Positions 34,206-43,694 of a stretch of 64,000 bases of DNA are shown here, piece after piece (the first letter of the stretch is position 1; every line of letters begins with the position of its first letter). The stretch spans positions 51,886 to 115,885 of the forward strand of contig NZ_NRSJ01000009.1 of the NCBI RefSeq assembly GCF_016584085.1, read 5' to 3'. Below the pieces are notes generated by a model. It saw only the letters and a program-made list of their open reading frames with translations. It was not told where the DNA came from and ran no database searches. The translations under genes and the position numbers were made by a program. Source of the DNA: Halochromatium glycolicum (GTDB lineage: Bacteria > Pseudomonadota > Gammaproteobacteria > Chromatiales > Chromatiaceae).

Positions 34206-35315
34206 CTAGTCAGTGTGCTCTGTTGATTCGTCCAATGCGACGGCATCCAGCACCGATTGGTTGACCTGCTCGGGAGGGGGCATCTTCTCGACCTCTGGTC
34301 CGAGCAGGATGGCGATTGGACGGGTGGTCGCGCTCGCATCCAATGCGATCACAAGGGTCACCGTCAGCGGGACCGCAAGGAACATCCCGACGCCTCCGAA
34401 CAGCCAGCCCCAGAACAACAGGGCAAGGAACACCGCCAGGGTCGAGATGCCGAGTCCCTTACCCATGATACGGGGCTCGATGATATTGCCGATGGCGGTG
34501 TTGATGACCAGATAGCCGATGATGACCATCAGCGCCGTCGACAGGTCGGCCTGAACCAATGCCAGCAGCGCCGGCGGGATCATCATGACGATGTTGCCCA
34601 CCACTGGGATGAAGTTCAGGAAGAATGCCAGGATGGCCCAGAAGATCGCGAAGTCGATCCCTAGGAACCAGAGAAGGATATAGGCACAGACGCCCGTGGC
34701 AAAGCTGGTCGCGGCCTTGATCTGCATGTAGCGGTTGATCGAGCCGAACAGTCGGCGGATACGCTCCTCGCCGTCCTGGCTCAGGGCGAAGGCTGCATGC
34801 AGCTTGGCCCAAAGCGTTGGGGCCTCGAGCAGAATGAAGATCACCGTCAGCAGCACCAGCAAACCGGTGGCGAAGATGCCGCTGGCGTTCGACAACAACA
34901 GGCGCACGCCCGCCATGAGCTTGCTCGGGTCGAGCAGGTTTGGCACCGCATCGCCCGAGTGATCCATGCCAGCCGCCTCCAGCCAGGCCCCGAACTGACC
35001 CGCAAGCAGGGTCAGGCGCTCCTGATAGGTTGGGATGCTGTCGCGAAAGCCCTCCACGGCCCCGGAGATGACCAGCGCCAGCAGGCTGCCGATATCGAGC
35101 AGCACGAACGCGATCACGACTAGGGCGGCCCATTTCGGGACGCCCTTGCGGCGCATCCAGTTCAGCCCTGGGGTCACGACGATGGCGATGAACACAGCCA
35201 GCAGGATCGGAGCCAGGAGCGACGAGGCCGTCTTGAGGACGGTGATGACCAGGGCCAAGGCAGCTGCGACGATCAGACCGCGCGCCGGGGCGCTGAAATC
35301 GGAAAGGGCGTTCAT
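34206..35315 (-). CDS. AI-2E family transporter (PerM-like)
   Basis: 369 residues with seven or eight membrane helices. Family features: LLAPILLAVFIAIVVTPGLN near the N-terminus, FLNFIPVVGNIVMMIPPALL, and NTAIGNIIEPRIMGKGLGIS with the conserved N-I-EP-x-MG motif, then LALLFWGWLFGGVGMFLAVP. Members are inner-membrane exporters or antiporters; few have known substrates, so the autoinducer name should not be taken literally. Its first ~114 codons and upstream region are duplicated at 41697-42464. Confidence 0.9.
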   Translation of the reverse strand: MNALSDFSAPARGLIVAAALALVITVLKTASSLLAPILLAVFIAIVVTPGLNWMRRKGVPKWAALVVIAFVLLDIGSLLALVISGAVEGFRDSIPTYQERLTLLAGQFGAWLEAAGMDHSGDAVPNLLDPSKLMAGVRLLLSNASGIFATGLLVLLTVIFILLEAPTLWAKLHAAFALSQDGEERIRRLFGSINRYMQIKAATSFATGVCAYILLWFLGIDFAIFWAILAFFLNFIPVVGNIVMMIPPALLALVQADLSTALMVIIGYLVINTAIGNIIEPRIMGKGLGISTLAVFLALLFWGWLFGGVGMFLAVPLTVTLVIALDASATTRPIAILLGPEVEKMPPPEQVNQSVLDAVALDESTEHTD

Positions 35316-35748
35316 GGCCGGCGGATTCCTCTTGCAGGGGACAGGATGGACTATGGATTCAAACCCTCACCCTGCGCACAAGAAGGGCTGCCTGGCGACG
35401 TTACACCACCTGACTCGGTAGCAACCCGGGCAGCTCTTGCTGCATCGGGTTCAACCCTTCTGAGAGCCGAGCCGGCATCGCGCAGAGCACGCCGTCAGGG
35501 GTACCGTGCCCCGCGTTACATGAGCCGCTGGGAGGAACAGCCTTTGGGGTACTGCTGCGGCCAAAGAGGAACCGGTGACGGGCATGGCGCGAGCTAATCC
35601 TAACCTCATCCAGACCTTCTCCGCCATCGGCTGCCACCTTCGCGACCCGCGCTCGGCGATGTACGACTGACCGACATCATCGATTCACTCGTGCTGATGA
35701 CCCGCTTCACCGGCGGGTGCCCCGTTGTTCCCGTCCAGCGTTGACTAG
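34981..35748. repeat. 768-bp direct duplication, copy A
   Basis: The segment from AGCCAGGCCCCGAAC to CCAGCGTTGACTAG recurs at 41697-42464 at a constant offset of 6716 bp. I count 8 mismatches and no gaps. It covers the 5' third of the perM-like gene plus about 430 bp upstream, in which no gene is recognised. Similarity stops sharply at both ends. Confidence 0.92.
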
Positions 35749-35857
35749 AGCGTTGAGACTAGCGCTCGCTCCATCTGACCGCTCTGATACCGCCGGAGCT
35801 GCGCCCGAGGGGCTGCTGAACCTTGCCGCGCCGATGCGCGTGCACGGCATTGTCTGG

Positions 35858-36570
35858 TTACTCGGCCAACCCATCGACACGGACATAGATCAGGCAGCCC
35901 GTCTCAGAGAACGGCTGATGACGGCTGCCATGCGGACTCCGGAGCCAGGTGCCCCGAGGATAGCGCCCATGCTCGTCTTCGAGCTCGCCCTCGAGAACGA
36001 AGATCTCCTCGCCACCCCAATGTGTATGCGCCTGACAGCGTGTGCCAGGCGCCCAGCGCACCAGCGTGACGTTCTCCGGATGCGCCGACTGGCTGTAGAG
36101 CGGCCTGACGCTAAGCACCTCGACCAAGCCGGGACGTCAGCGCTGTGGTATGAGGGTGTCCTCGAAGAGCCGAGGGCGATCGCTCCCCGGGGACTGACGC
36201 AGGCGGACCAGAAGGGTGCAGCCGCACTCGGAGCGCGGGGAGTGGCGGCTGCCGTCCGGGTTCATCAAAAAGGTTGCGGTCGGATACTCGCCGTGCTCGT
36301 CGGAAAACACCCCGTCGAGCACCAGGATCTCCCCGCCCTCGGAATGTGAATGCTCGCAGAACGCTCCGCCGCGTATCGGACCAGGCTCGTTACGGGTCCG
36401 AACTCGCCGCCGGTTCGGTACAGCGGCTTCCGCCATACCGTTCCGCTCGGGCTCGGCTCCCAGTCCATGCCGGCCGTGTCAATCACGACACGCTGTGTGA
36501 GGTCGGCGTGGACATCCGGCAGGTCCTTCGGTGGTCTGGTGGTCGCGGAAGTCGGCGTCTTCTCTAGCAT
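35858..36570 (-). pseudogene. Two-cupin (ChrR anti-sigma-like) protein, broken by a frameshift and a nonsense codon
   Basis: From 36570 the N-terminus reads PPKDLPDVHADLTQRVVIDT and GMDWEPSPSGTVWRKPLYR. After about 36365 similarity continues in another frame: FCEHSHSEGGEILVLDGVFS (cupin 1) to LLVRLRQSPGSDRPRL. An in-frame TGA (36137-36139) falls where relatives appear to have Trp in a WQPGLVE-like junction. The frame then continues LVEVLSVRPLYSQSAHPENV and HTHWGGEEIFVLEGELEDEH (cupin 2) to 35858. Intact relatives are ~220-residue metal-binding double cupins. Both cupins keep the H-x-H-x(3-4)-E pattern, so decay looks recent. Confidence 0.75.
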
Positions 36571-36793
36571 CGGGGATGTCTAAAGTTCAGCAGCAGTGGG
36601 TTTGAGCAATGATTGTTCCCATTAAGCTGCGATCAACTCCGGCGTGGTCCGCATAACAGGAAGTGCTGGGGGCGCAATCGGGACGCACGGGCTTCGCCCT
36701 AGGGTGCGACTCGCCGCCCAGCACTGGCCAGTCCGATCACCACCTCGCCTCGCTTGCTTCGGTAAAGAATGGCGTTAGCACGCTGGAGCCAGG

Positions 36794-36985
36794 GATCAAC
36801 CCAAGCCGTCCGACAAAGGTGTTGCGCCGCCTCAGAAATGGCTTCCGTTTCAATGTACTAGCGGTGGTTTGCCAGGGGAGGAAAAGTTTCTCCGGCGAGA
36901 GCCTAGTAACTATCTGCAAAATAAAGAGTTTTGCCCTCTCGGTGGTGAGCAGCAACACCTTTGTCGGACGCCTTGGGATCAACCG
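36794..36985. repeat. ~190-bp element with inverted ends (CGTCCGACAAAGGTGTTGC)
   Basis: CGTCCGACAAAGGTGTTGC at 36807-36825 reappears inverted at 36952-36970, and partial pairing extends outward by about 14 bp (GGATCAACCCAAG against GGTTGATCCCAAG). The ~126-bp interior has no gene. It has the form of a miniature inverted-repeat element. No second copy was seen in the window. Confidence 0.65.
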
Positions 36986-37190
36986 AGCCTTCGCTGTTGT
37001 CGTCAGCCACTCCGACTCTAAAGCCCACCATGAGCCATGAACCGGCGTCATCGGTCGGACGCTCCTGGATCTCGGCGTGGACGCGCTCCAGCAACACCAC
37101 CGCATCGGTTGGCTCGATCAAGGTCACTAGCGCTGAAAACACTTGACGCTGAAAAGGATGACCGAACTGACCGTTAGGTGACGGAACCAT
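36903..37190 (-). pseudogene. Unrecognised protein fragment running into the inverted-repeat element
   Basis: From ATG 37188-37190 the frame gives MVPSPNGQFGHPFQRQVFSA, LVTLIEPTDAVVLLERVHAE and SWLMVGFRVGVADDNSEGS, then enters the inverted-repeat element and stops at 36903. The first ~68 residues look protein-like (balanced composition, a likely strand-helix pattern) but I do not recognise a family. The 3' part comes from the element, so the gene is probably truncated by its insertion. There is no clear ribosome-binding site. Confidence 0.3.
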
Positions 37191-37839
37191 GACGAAAAAT
37201 GGCGTGTTTGAGCCCGCCCGGGACGCAATGCACAAGGTTATCCACAGGCGCGGTGGATAAGCGGGGGCTCGATAATCGGGGGCGTCATCGTTCGGGAGAT
37301 GAGACCTGCTGACGCCTACGTGCTTGTTCGGGCTCTCGCACTGACCATTGACTGGTCCGAGGGGGCGGTGCGTAAGGCGTGGTCTTAATGACCAGTCGCG
37401 ACGCTCGTCGGCGTCTCTACAATCCGGGTTTGCACAAGCCCGCGAATCGATGGCCTCAGACCGGATCGGCGCAGTACCCGCGTAGCAGCGCGTCGGTGCT
37501 AACACTCTGAACGCTGGCTCTCGGGTGCCGCTGAGACCCGGCCGTGCACCACAGTCAAAGGGCTGGACCCGACCCAGACCGGTCTTCCAGCTCGATGTCA
37601 GGCAGCGACGCTAGTATCGTGATCTCAATCTCCATTGCTCGTATAGAGGCACCGCCTTTATGATTGTGATCGAATTAACCTGCGGTCGGCCTTGGTCGTA
37701 TCATGAGGCCACTGCCAAAGGTCGCTCTGTAGCGGTTGTTCTGGAGGACGACGTCGGTAACGCCAGATAGCGATCGCGATCAAGAAAAACCGATATTGAA
37801 CGAAGTTATAAACCCTGAAGCAACAATAGGAGGGACGGA
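37191..37839. other. Intergenic region, no gene recognised
   Basis: About 650 bp. The base composition becomes more AT-rich towards 37640-37830 (for example the stretch before the next gene), which is promoter-like. AGGAGGG lies just before 37840. No repeat or RNA gene recognised. Confidence 0.5.
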
Positions 37840-38289
37840 GTGATTGATGAGAAAGACCGCGCTGCTGCGCGTAACGGGATGCCGGGTACATCGTTTAGTG
37901 ATGGAGGGTTGGGTTACGTGCTCGGCTCAAACGAGCGAGATGCCGAGCGACGAAGGAATCAGGTAGCTTATGGCGGCCCATCGGAATCGTCTAATCTGCC
38001 ACTATTGATCTTGGCCGTCTGTACGGGCGTACCAATGTTGATCGCTGCCGAAGCCGAGTGGCTTCCGGTGCCTTGGTGGGGATGGTGGCTGTTTTTTTTC
38101 GCTGGGACCTACGGCCTCCAATACATCCTCCAGCTACTGCCTAACTGGCTGAGCGGTAGCATCATGGGGCTGCTACTAGGCGGTTTGGCCGCATTCCTCG
38201 GATGGCATTCCGGGGGGCTGTTCTGGTCCGCCGGCGCCGGGCTGGGCACTGCAATAGTTATGTATTTCTTATTCAGCCGTCTGGAGTAA
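37840..38289 (+). CDS. Small membrane protein of unknown function
   Basis: 149 residues from GTG 37840, with AGGAGGG at ideal spacing. The first ~50 residues are polar; three or four membrane helices follow (LPLLILAVCTGVPMLIAAEA; VPWWGWWLFFFAGTYGLQYI; GSIMGLLLGGLAAFLGW; AGAGLGTAIVMYFLFSRLE). I do not recognise a family. The strong ribosome-binding site and topology make it a likely real gene in an otherwise decayed region. Its base composition is more AT-rich than the flanking operons. Confidence 0.65.
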   Translation: MIDEKDRAAARNGMPGTSFSDGGLGYVLGSNERDAERRRNQVAYGGPSESSNLPLLILAVCTGVPMLIAAEAEWLPVPWWGWWLFFFAGTYGLQYILQLLPNWLSGSIMGLLLGGLAAFLGWHSGGLFWSAGAGLGTAIVMYFLFSRLE

Positions 38290-39079
38290 CGGCTTAGAAA
38301 GCTGGCCGCTCTCAACACTACCTGACCCAGGCGCTGGGCTGAGCCGCTGTTCTCGACTGCAAGAAGACCGCGCTATAGCGGCAACTAACTTTAGGTCCGT
38401 GTTTGGCCGCAAACTGCTTTATGAGAGATCCGCCGCTGCCCAAGTTCTGTGAACGCAATAACGCTCTGCTTCGTTGGCGAAGCCGCGATAACGAGCATGC
38501 AGGGGTAGTGGCACCCCAGAAGAGGAAAGACGCTGCCCGGGAGACCCCGCAGCAAGATCGGTCAAGTGTTTGGCGGCTCGATCCTTTTCGCTAAACGGTA
38601 GCAGGCGCACGCTCAGCTTTCAGGTACTGCTTTGTGCTTTCGCGCCTGTCACCAAGCTAGGGGAAGTGGTATCGACCAAGTCGCGATCGGGGCGCATCGA
38701 CCACAGCCCGAATTTAGCAGCGGCGGCAGCACTGCCCGAGCGGCGCCGCGTGGCGCAATGGCTGAAAGTTCGTCGAAGGCTGTGGGCTGCGGATTGATCT
38801 GCACTTTGGCGGAATCGCGGGCCACGTCGAACACACGCAGTTTCTCCGCCCGATACAGTAGGCTCGAGGTGCAGACGCTGGGCAGGCGATCGTGGATCGC
38901 TTCCGGTTCCGTGGCCTGCTCTCAGGCAGACGCCAGACCACCGCCGGACGCAGAGGTCCGCCCAATGGCTGGAGCAGGGCGGGGCGATGCGCTGTCCGTC
39001 CGCACTCGCTATTGTTGGTGCTGGCGGATACGGGCGCTCGCAGTCGATACAACGCTGGGCCGTGATCAGATTGATCGCG
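38290..39079. other. Decayed region; one unassigned minus-strand coding fragment
   Basis: No intact gene. On the minus strand around 38650-38890 a frame reads SSLLYRAEKLRVFDVARDSA, KVQINPQPTAFDELSAIAPR and GAARAVLPPLL, which has protein-like character but no family I can name. It lacks a start and is cut on both sides. Upstream of it the same strand holds the transposase start below, so it may be unrelated DNA joined by deletion. Confidence 0.4.
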
Positions 39080-39222
39080 GCCGTCAGTGCGCGCCTTGGC
39101 ACGCCAGCAATAAATGGTGTCCTTGGGAACGCGCGAAGCCTGCGCGAATTTCGGCACTGGGACGTCATTCGGCGGCAGCATCGTGGCTAGCAGGTTGGCT
39201 TTGAACTCGGGGGACTAGCTTC
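39080..39222 (-). pseudogene. IS3-like transposase OrfA N-terminal fragment
   Basis: The minus strand reads SSPEFKANLLATMLPPNDVP, then VPKFAQASRVPKDTIYCWRA and KARTDG. This is the helix-turn-helix start of IS3-type OrfA transposases (PEFK-x-L-----M-PP---V--LA------TLY-WR). Similarity ends after about 45 residues. The rest of the element is missing. Confidence 0.5.
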
Positions 39223-39402
39223 TCTCGCCGTCGCGATGGGAGTCTCCAGCTCAGGAACTCGGGTGCCGGCGCGCGGTGAGCGCACCCCGAGGTCGCTTCC
39301 CCCGCTCCACGAATGCCTCTGCCTACACAAAACTCCCCAAGCGGAGGCGACAACTAGCCTGACCCAGGGGACCGCGAAAACCGAGAACCTGGTGCTCAAA
39401 AC

Positions 39403-39591
39403 TTGCGAGCGATCCGCGGCACCCTTACCGATTACGGCGAGCGCTTAGACCGGAACGAGCTGCATCTATACTCCCTAGGCCAACAGGTCGGCGCACTAAC
39501 CACCGTCGTCTATACCGGCAAGAGCGAGACCGACGCCCTACGGCGGCGCGTCGAGCGCATCGAGCAACGCCTGAACCTGAGAGACGCCTGA
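39403..39591 (+). CDS. Short coiled-coil protein or fragment
   Basis: 62 residues from TTG 39403: MRAIRGTLTDYGERLDRNEL, then VGALTTVVYTGKSETDALRR and RVERIEQRLNLRDA. The C-terminal ~25 residues form a heptad-like helix. It resembles the helical tails of small uncharacterised proteins but no family is recognised. No good ribosome-binding site, so it may be a gene remnant. Confidence 0.3.
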   Translation: MRAIRGTLTDYGERLDRNELHLYSLGQQVGALTTVVYTGKSETDALRRRVERIEQRLNLRDA

Positions 39592-39823
39592 GCGGTATAG
39601 ACGCCCTGACCAACAACGCCCACAACCTGCTAACGACCCTCGAGCGACTGCTGGCCCTGGACGACTCAGACCTTGAAGAGCGCGGCGAGCTTCCCCGAGA
39701 CGCGACCGCGGAAGGCGAACGCAGTACTTCGAAGAGGTGCGCGCGGTGGCACCAAAGCCCGCCAAGTTAGTCGAGGATACCCTTCTCAACGACCTGTGGC
39801 GGGACTGCAGAGACGCTCAGTAA
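39592..39823 (+). pseudogene. Unidentified small protein, frameshifted
   Basis: One frame reads GIDALTNNAHNLLTTLERLL, ALDDSDLEERGELPRDATAE. After a frame change near 39725 it continues YFEEVRAVAPKPAKLVEDTL, LNDLWRDCRDAQ and stops at 39821-39823. Both halves are helix-rich and look like one broken protein of ~75 residues. Family not recognised. Confidence 0.35.
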
Positions 39824-39911
39824 CAAGAAGCGGCGACGATTAATGCAAGTTGTGATAGGAAAATCAAGATAACCTCATGAAGAATGTTTGGTCTTCCTAG
39901 AGCAGACGCGG

Positions 39912-40562
39912 TCAGTTGTCGGAATCCGAAGGCGCTTTGCCGTCTTTGGGTTGAATGACCTCCAGCTTCTCAACGAGGAATCCCACGTCGCTGATCTTGC
40001 CGCTCGTGCTATCGCGCAGCAACAGGTGTCCGCCTGTCTGAAGGCCCTGAACCGGCGCCCGGATATCGAATGCTTCGGCTCTAACCCTTCTTGGTAGCTC
40101 GACGCCGTCGAAGAGTGACGCCGTGGTATCCGCAAGATTCATGTCCATCTGAAACGGTGGTAGGTCGTCGATCGCAGGACCGACGAGCGGGGGTCCGCAG
40201 GTAAGGGTATAAGCGTCGACTTTCCCGCCAAAACGCGTACTGTCGTTCAGTACACCGATGGTGCCTGTCTCGGCCCGATAGGCTGCATCCCCTACCGACA
40301 ACTCGAAGTCCAGCACCGCTTCGTACAACCCGAGTGCGCTATCCGCTGGGTTAAAATCCTGCGTCGTCGGGTCAAAGCGGTATCGGCCGCTTACGATAGT
40401 ACCGACCGGAACTGAGGACGCACCCTCCACCTCGACGACCCGGCCTGAAAAGTGGACATCAATGGGTTGCTTTGGAGAATCGGTCCCGCCGCGGACAAGA
40501 GGTACAGTACAGCAGAGAAGGAAAAGTAGAGCAGACCGGCTCGGCCTCGTGTTTGGAACCAT
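39912..40562 (-). CDS. Predicted secreted protein of unknown function
   Basis: 216 residues. The N-terminus MVPNTRPSRSALLFLLCCTV is a signal peptide. The mature protein is beta-rich (VHFSGRVVEVEGASSVPVGT; VGTIVSGRYRFDPTTQDFNP; LDFELSVGDAAYRAETGTIG) and resembles the N-terminal beta domains of PEP-CTERM-type or choice-of-anchor secreted proteins, though no sorting signal is present. No operon partner is near. It is intact within a decayed region. Confidence 0.6.
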   Translation of the reverse strand: MVPNTRPSRSALLFLLCCTVPLVRGGTDSPKQPIDVHFSGRVVEVEGASSVPVGTIVSGRYRFDPTTQDFNPADSALGLYEAVLDFELSVGDAAYRAETGTIGVLNDSTRFGGKVDAYTLTCGPPLVGPAIDDLPPFQMDMNLADTTASLFDGVELPRRVRAEAFDIRAPVQGLQTGGHLLLRDSTSGKISDVGFLVEKLEVIQPKDGKAPSDSDN

Positions 40563-40792
40563 CGTTCGCTCCGGTGAGTTGATAGCAGTACCCGGAGTCT
40601 AAGACGGCAAACCTCTCGCAGTCGACCTAGCGCAACACTCTGCGCGTCCGTACCAATCGATCTCAGGCAACGGATGCTAGGGCTATCCGATACCGTCACC
40701 TATACGGACAGCAGCAAAGGACAAATGGTCAGTTCCGTCGAAGGGATGCCATCTCACCCTCGCCGCGGCTAGATCTTGGACACATTCCCACT

Positions 40793-41161
40793 ATGATTGA
40801 ATTGCTTGCTATTTGTAGAGCAGGCCGATCCGAACAGCGTCTGTCTTATCAGCGGCGCGGCAACCCGCTAACACGGTCGGCGATGCCAGGCGCCGAGGCC
40901 TGGGCCGTCCAAGGCAGCGACGGGTTGCCTGATCTCGGCGAATGGTCAGACCTTGGGTACGACGCACAGTTGGGGCGAGGGATCGATGAATGCCGCGTAG
41001 CGTTCCGGGCCTACATCGAGCTGGCCGACGACGACCGCGCTACGGTCGAAGGCTTCCAGCAGCTTCACAGCGGCGACGAGTACCTCGATCGTGGCGAGCT
41101 GGCCGACGAGTTCTCAAAGACAACCGGCGAGCTATGGGAACGTTATGTGCCGTTATTCTGA
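40793..41161 (+). CDS. Hypothetical protein
   Basis: 122 residues from ATG 40793. The C-terminal two-thirds has protein-like composition (LGEWSDLGYDAQLGRGIDEC; AFRAYIELADDDRATVEGFQ; ADEFSKTTGELWERYVPLF), acidic and helical. The first ~35 residues are less convincing, so the real start may be further in. No family recognised and no partner gene. About 535 bp to the next recognised feature (duplication copy B) carry no identifiable gene. Confidence 0.4.
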   Translation: MIELLAICRAGRSEQRLSYQRRGNPLTRSAMPGAEAWAVQGSDGLPDLGEWSDLGYDAQLGRGIDECRVAFRAYIELADDDRATVEGFQQLHSGDEYLDRGELADEFSKTTGELWERYVPLF

Positions 41162-41696
41162 TAGATCCTTTGATGACCGAAATCAGCTCAGGCGTCGGGC
41201 GTGGACCGCTCTCGATGCTCAGCCGCGGAGCTAGGGCTCGGCAGCGTCGGGGTGCATCCGAGGCTCTAGCTGACATCGTTGCAGTCTTTCGCGACTATCG
41301 GATTGCGGCTGCAATCTCCATAACTCAGCCGCCGTAACGCGGGGTTGTGACGGCGTTGTCGGGGCGCTCCCTGAAACGTGGTGCCCAGCTAGCGGTCACC
41401 ATTCCAGCGCGTCAAGACTGGTCGATGATCGGTGCCGTTCCAGCGTTTGCCTGCAAGGGCGGGGTCGTCGCCACTGAGAAGCCGGCGCCTTGTGGCCCGG
41501 CGAGCAGGATATGGTCGATGGCGCCACCTGGAAACGGGGCAGGACTTAGGTGGAGTCGAGTGCGCCCGAAAGCAGCCGCGCGCTGGGGTCGATGCCGAGC
41601 AGAAGCACGATGCTGTCGTCATAGCCGTCGCGGCCGCCCGGGCCGCAGATGCCTTCGCAATCACCATTAGTCGGGGCACAGTCCTCGGCTGCTTCG

Positions 41697-42031
41697 AGCC
41701 AGGCCCCGAACTGACCCGCAAGCAGGGTCAGGCGCTCCTGATAGGTTGGGATGCTGTCGCGAAAGCCCTCCACGGCCCCGGAGATGACCAGCGCCAGCAG
41801 GCTGCCGATATCGAGCAGCACGAACGCGATCACAACTAGGGCGGCCCATTTCGGGACGCCCTTGCGGCGCATCCAGTTCAGCCCTGGGGTCACGACGATG
41901 GCGATGAACACAGCCAGAAGGATCGGGGCCAGGAGCGACGAGGCCGTCTTGAGGACGGTGATGACCAGGGCCAAGGCAGCTGCGACGATCAGACCGCGCG
42001 CCGGGGCGCTGAAATCGGAAAGGGCGTTCAT
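41697..42031 (-). pseudogene. Truncated duplicate of the AI-2E/PerM-like gene
   Basis: From ATG 42029-42031 it encodes the same first ~112 residues as the intact copy (MNALSDFSAPARGLIVAAAL ...GQFGAWLEA) and then passes into ~50 unrelated residues ending at 41546. It lacks the conserved C-terminal half with the N-I-EP motif, so it cannot be a working transporter. Confidence 0.85.
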
Positions 42032-42464
42032 GGCCGGCGAATTCCTCTTGCAGGGGACAGGATGGACTATGGATTCAAACCCTCACCCTGCGCACAAGAA
42101 GGGCTGCCTGGCGACGTTACACCACCTGACTCGGTAGCAACACGGGCAGCTCTTGCTGCATCGGGTTCAACCCTTCTGAGAGCCGAGCCGGCATCGCGCA
42201 GAGCACGCCGTCAGGGGTACCGCGCCCCGCGTTACATGAGCCGCTGGGAGGAACAGCCTTTGGGGTACTGCTGCGGCCAAAGAGGAACCGGTGACGGGCC
42301 TGGCGCGAGCCAATCCTAACCTCATCCAGACCTTCTCCGCCATCGGCTGCCACCTTCGCGACCCGCGCTCGGCGATGTACGACTGACCGACATCATCGAT
42401 TCACTCGTGCTGATGACCCGCTTCACCGGCGGGTGCCCCGTTGTTCCCGTCCAGCGTTGACTAG
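41697..42464. repeat. 768-bp direct duplication, copy B
   Basis: Matches 34981-35748 with 8 mismatches and no gaps. It carries only the 5' part of the perM-like gene plus its upstream region. The join on the perM side (just below 41697) is to unrelated DNA; the other end meets the transposase remnant after TTGACTAG. Confidence 0.92.
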
Positions 42465-42508
42465 TAGGCTGTTATTTTTCACGAAAACGCGCGATTCTGC
42501 TCCCGTTC

Positions 42509-42801
42509 TTAGGCTTTAAGCGCAAAAAGGCGCTTGAGGTTCCGCCCCACACACACCAACGCCCACTCACCCTGCACGGCATTCAGGCCACGCAGCAGAA
42601 ACTGCCGGAACCCTTGCACGTGCTTGATGATGCCGAAGACGGTTTCGACCGCAGACTTGCGCTGGGCGTAGCGGGCCTTGCCCGCGCGCGTGCGCAGCCG
42701 GTGCGCATTGAGCGCGGCCGGTGTGGGCTGATCTGCGGGCGCTGCTTCTCCTCCTCGAGCTTGCGGGCGACTTCCAGATCGAGTTGTTGGGCGCGCTCCT
42801 C
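42509..42801 (-). pseudogene. IS1182-like DDE transposase C-terminal fragment
   Basis: The minus-strand frame ends KARYAQRKSAVETVFGIIKH, VQGFRQFLLRGLNAVQGEWA and LVCVGRNLKRLFALKA. This is the C-terminal DDE block of IS1182-like transposases, with the catalytic Glu in SAVETVFG. Upstream, a helical EEERAQ-like segment (AQQLDLEVARKLEEEKQR) is in a different frame. The rest is cut off by miniature element copy 2. Confidence 0.7.
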
Positions 42802-42964
42802 TTAGGCGATTTCTGTCAAAGCTCATACCGCCTTGCTGGTCTTTTCGCTCGCCTTGTTCGTCGCGCCGCCGGTCACATAGCCCGGCTATGCTCACGGCGA
42901 CGCTCCTCGAAGGCAAACGAACATCCTGCGCAATTCGGTACGAGCTTTTCCGGCAATCGCCTTA
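42802..42964. mobile_element. TTA-flanked miniature element, copy 2 (157 bp core)
   Basis: Core 42805-42961 differs from copy 1 at only a few positions and has the same ends GGCGATT/AATCGCC and the same direct TTA flanks. It abuts the IS1182-like fragment, whose upstream part it may have displaced. Confidence 0.85.
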
Positions 42965-43100
42965 AAGAATGATGAGCACTCAGTCGGGTGGCCGGGTTGA
43001 CCAACGCCCTCATCGCCGAGCGCGTTGACTGCTGACTGCGCTCGCAAGCGTGTGCCTGATCGGTTGCAGGGCATCGGCGCGCAGGGCGTCCTCTGGCTAG

Positions 43101-43487
43101 CTAGCCCGCTGTCAGCGCCTCGGCGAACCCGCAGTCCTTGCGGATCGCCGCCGCCTGCAGCGCCTCGTACTCGCCCTTGAGCCGGGCCAGCTCCTCCTTC
43201 TGATCGTCGCCGGCGAGGAAGAACAGCGCCGGCCAGAACACCACCAGCCCGACGCCCATGGCCACGGCATCCTTGTTGGCCTCCTTCTGCTGCGCGCCGG
43301 TGACCTGCACCAGTTGGCGCTGCACGCGCTGCAGCTCCCCATTGAGCTGCGCGCAGGAGTAGTCGGCGTACTGCATCGGCGAGACGTAGCTCGCCGACAC
43401 CTTATCCGGCGGTGTGGCGCAGCCGGCGATCAGGCCGAGCGCGAGCACGGCGGTGGCGGCAGGGATCAGCATCGTGCCTCGGGTCAT
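43101..43487 (-). CDS. Small predicted lipoprotein
   Basis: 128 residues. Signal with lipobox LIAGC near residue 23 (LALGLIAGCATPPDK). The mature part has a short motif SPMQYADYSCAQLNGELQRV, a coiled stretch, a hydrophobic segment (AVAMGVGLVVFWPALFFLAG) and a charged tail with a second Cys (IRKDCGF). The Y-x-x-x-SC-QL--E pattern occurs in a widespread group of small proteobacterial lipoproteins of unknown role. It is transcribed away from the CRISPR operon. Confidence 0.75.
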   Translation of the reverse strand: MTRGTMLIPAATAVLALGLIAGCATPPDKVSASYVSPMQYADYSCAQLNGELQRVQRQLVQVTGAQQKEANKDAVAMGVGLVVFWPALFFLAGDDQKEELARLKGEYEALQAAAIRKDCGFAEALTAG

Positions 43488-43694
43488 GGACAGCTCCTGG
43501 ATTCAGTCGGGCAATGAACCGCCGCCGGTCGCGGCGTGATGAGCACCGCGGCACCGAGGGGCGCCGCGATCTGGGGCACAGACTGCCGTCGCCCTGGCGC
43601 CGGCGCCGCGTCCGCAACCTTGCGGCCGGTGCCGATTCGTGCTGCGCTGGCGTACACAGCAAGGCACCCGCGTGCCGTTTCGTCTGCATTCGCC

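Noticed and set aside
36137..36139. TGA in the cupin gene as a selenocysteine codon
   Set aside because: No SECIS-like hairpin recognised and the gene also has a frameshift; a nonsense mutation is simpler.
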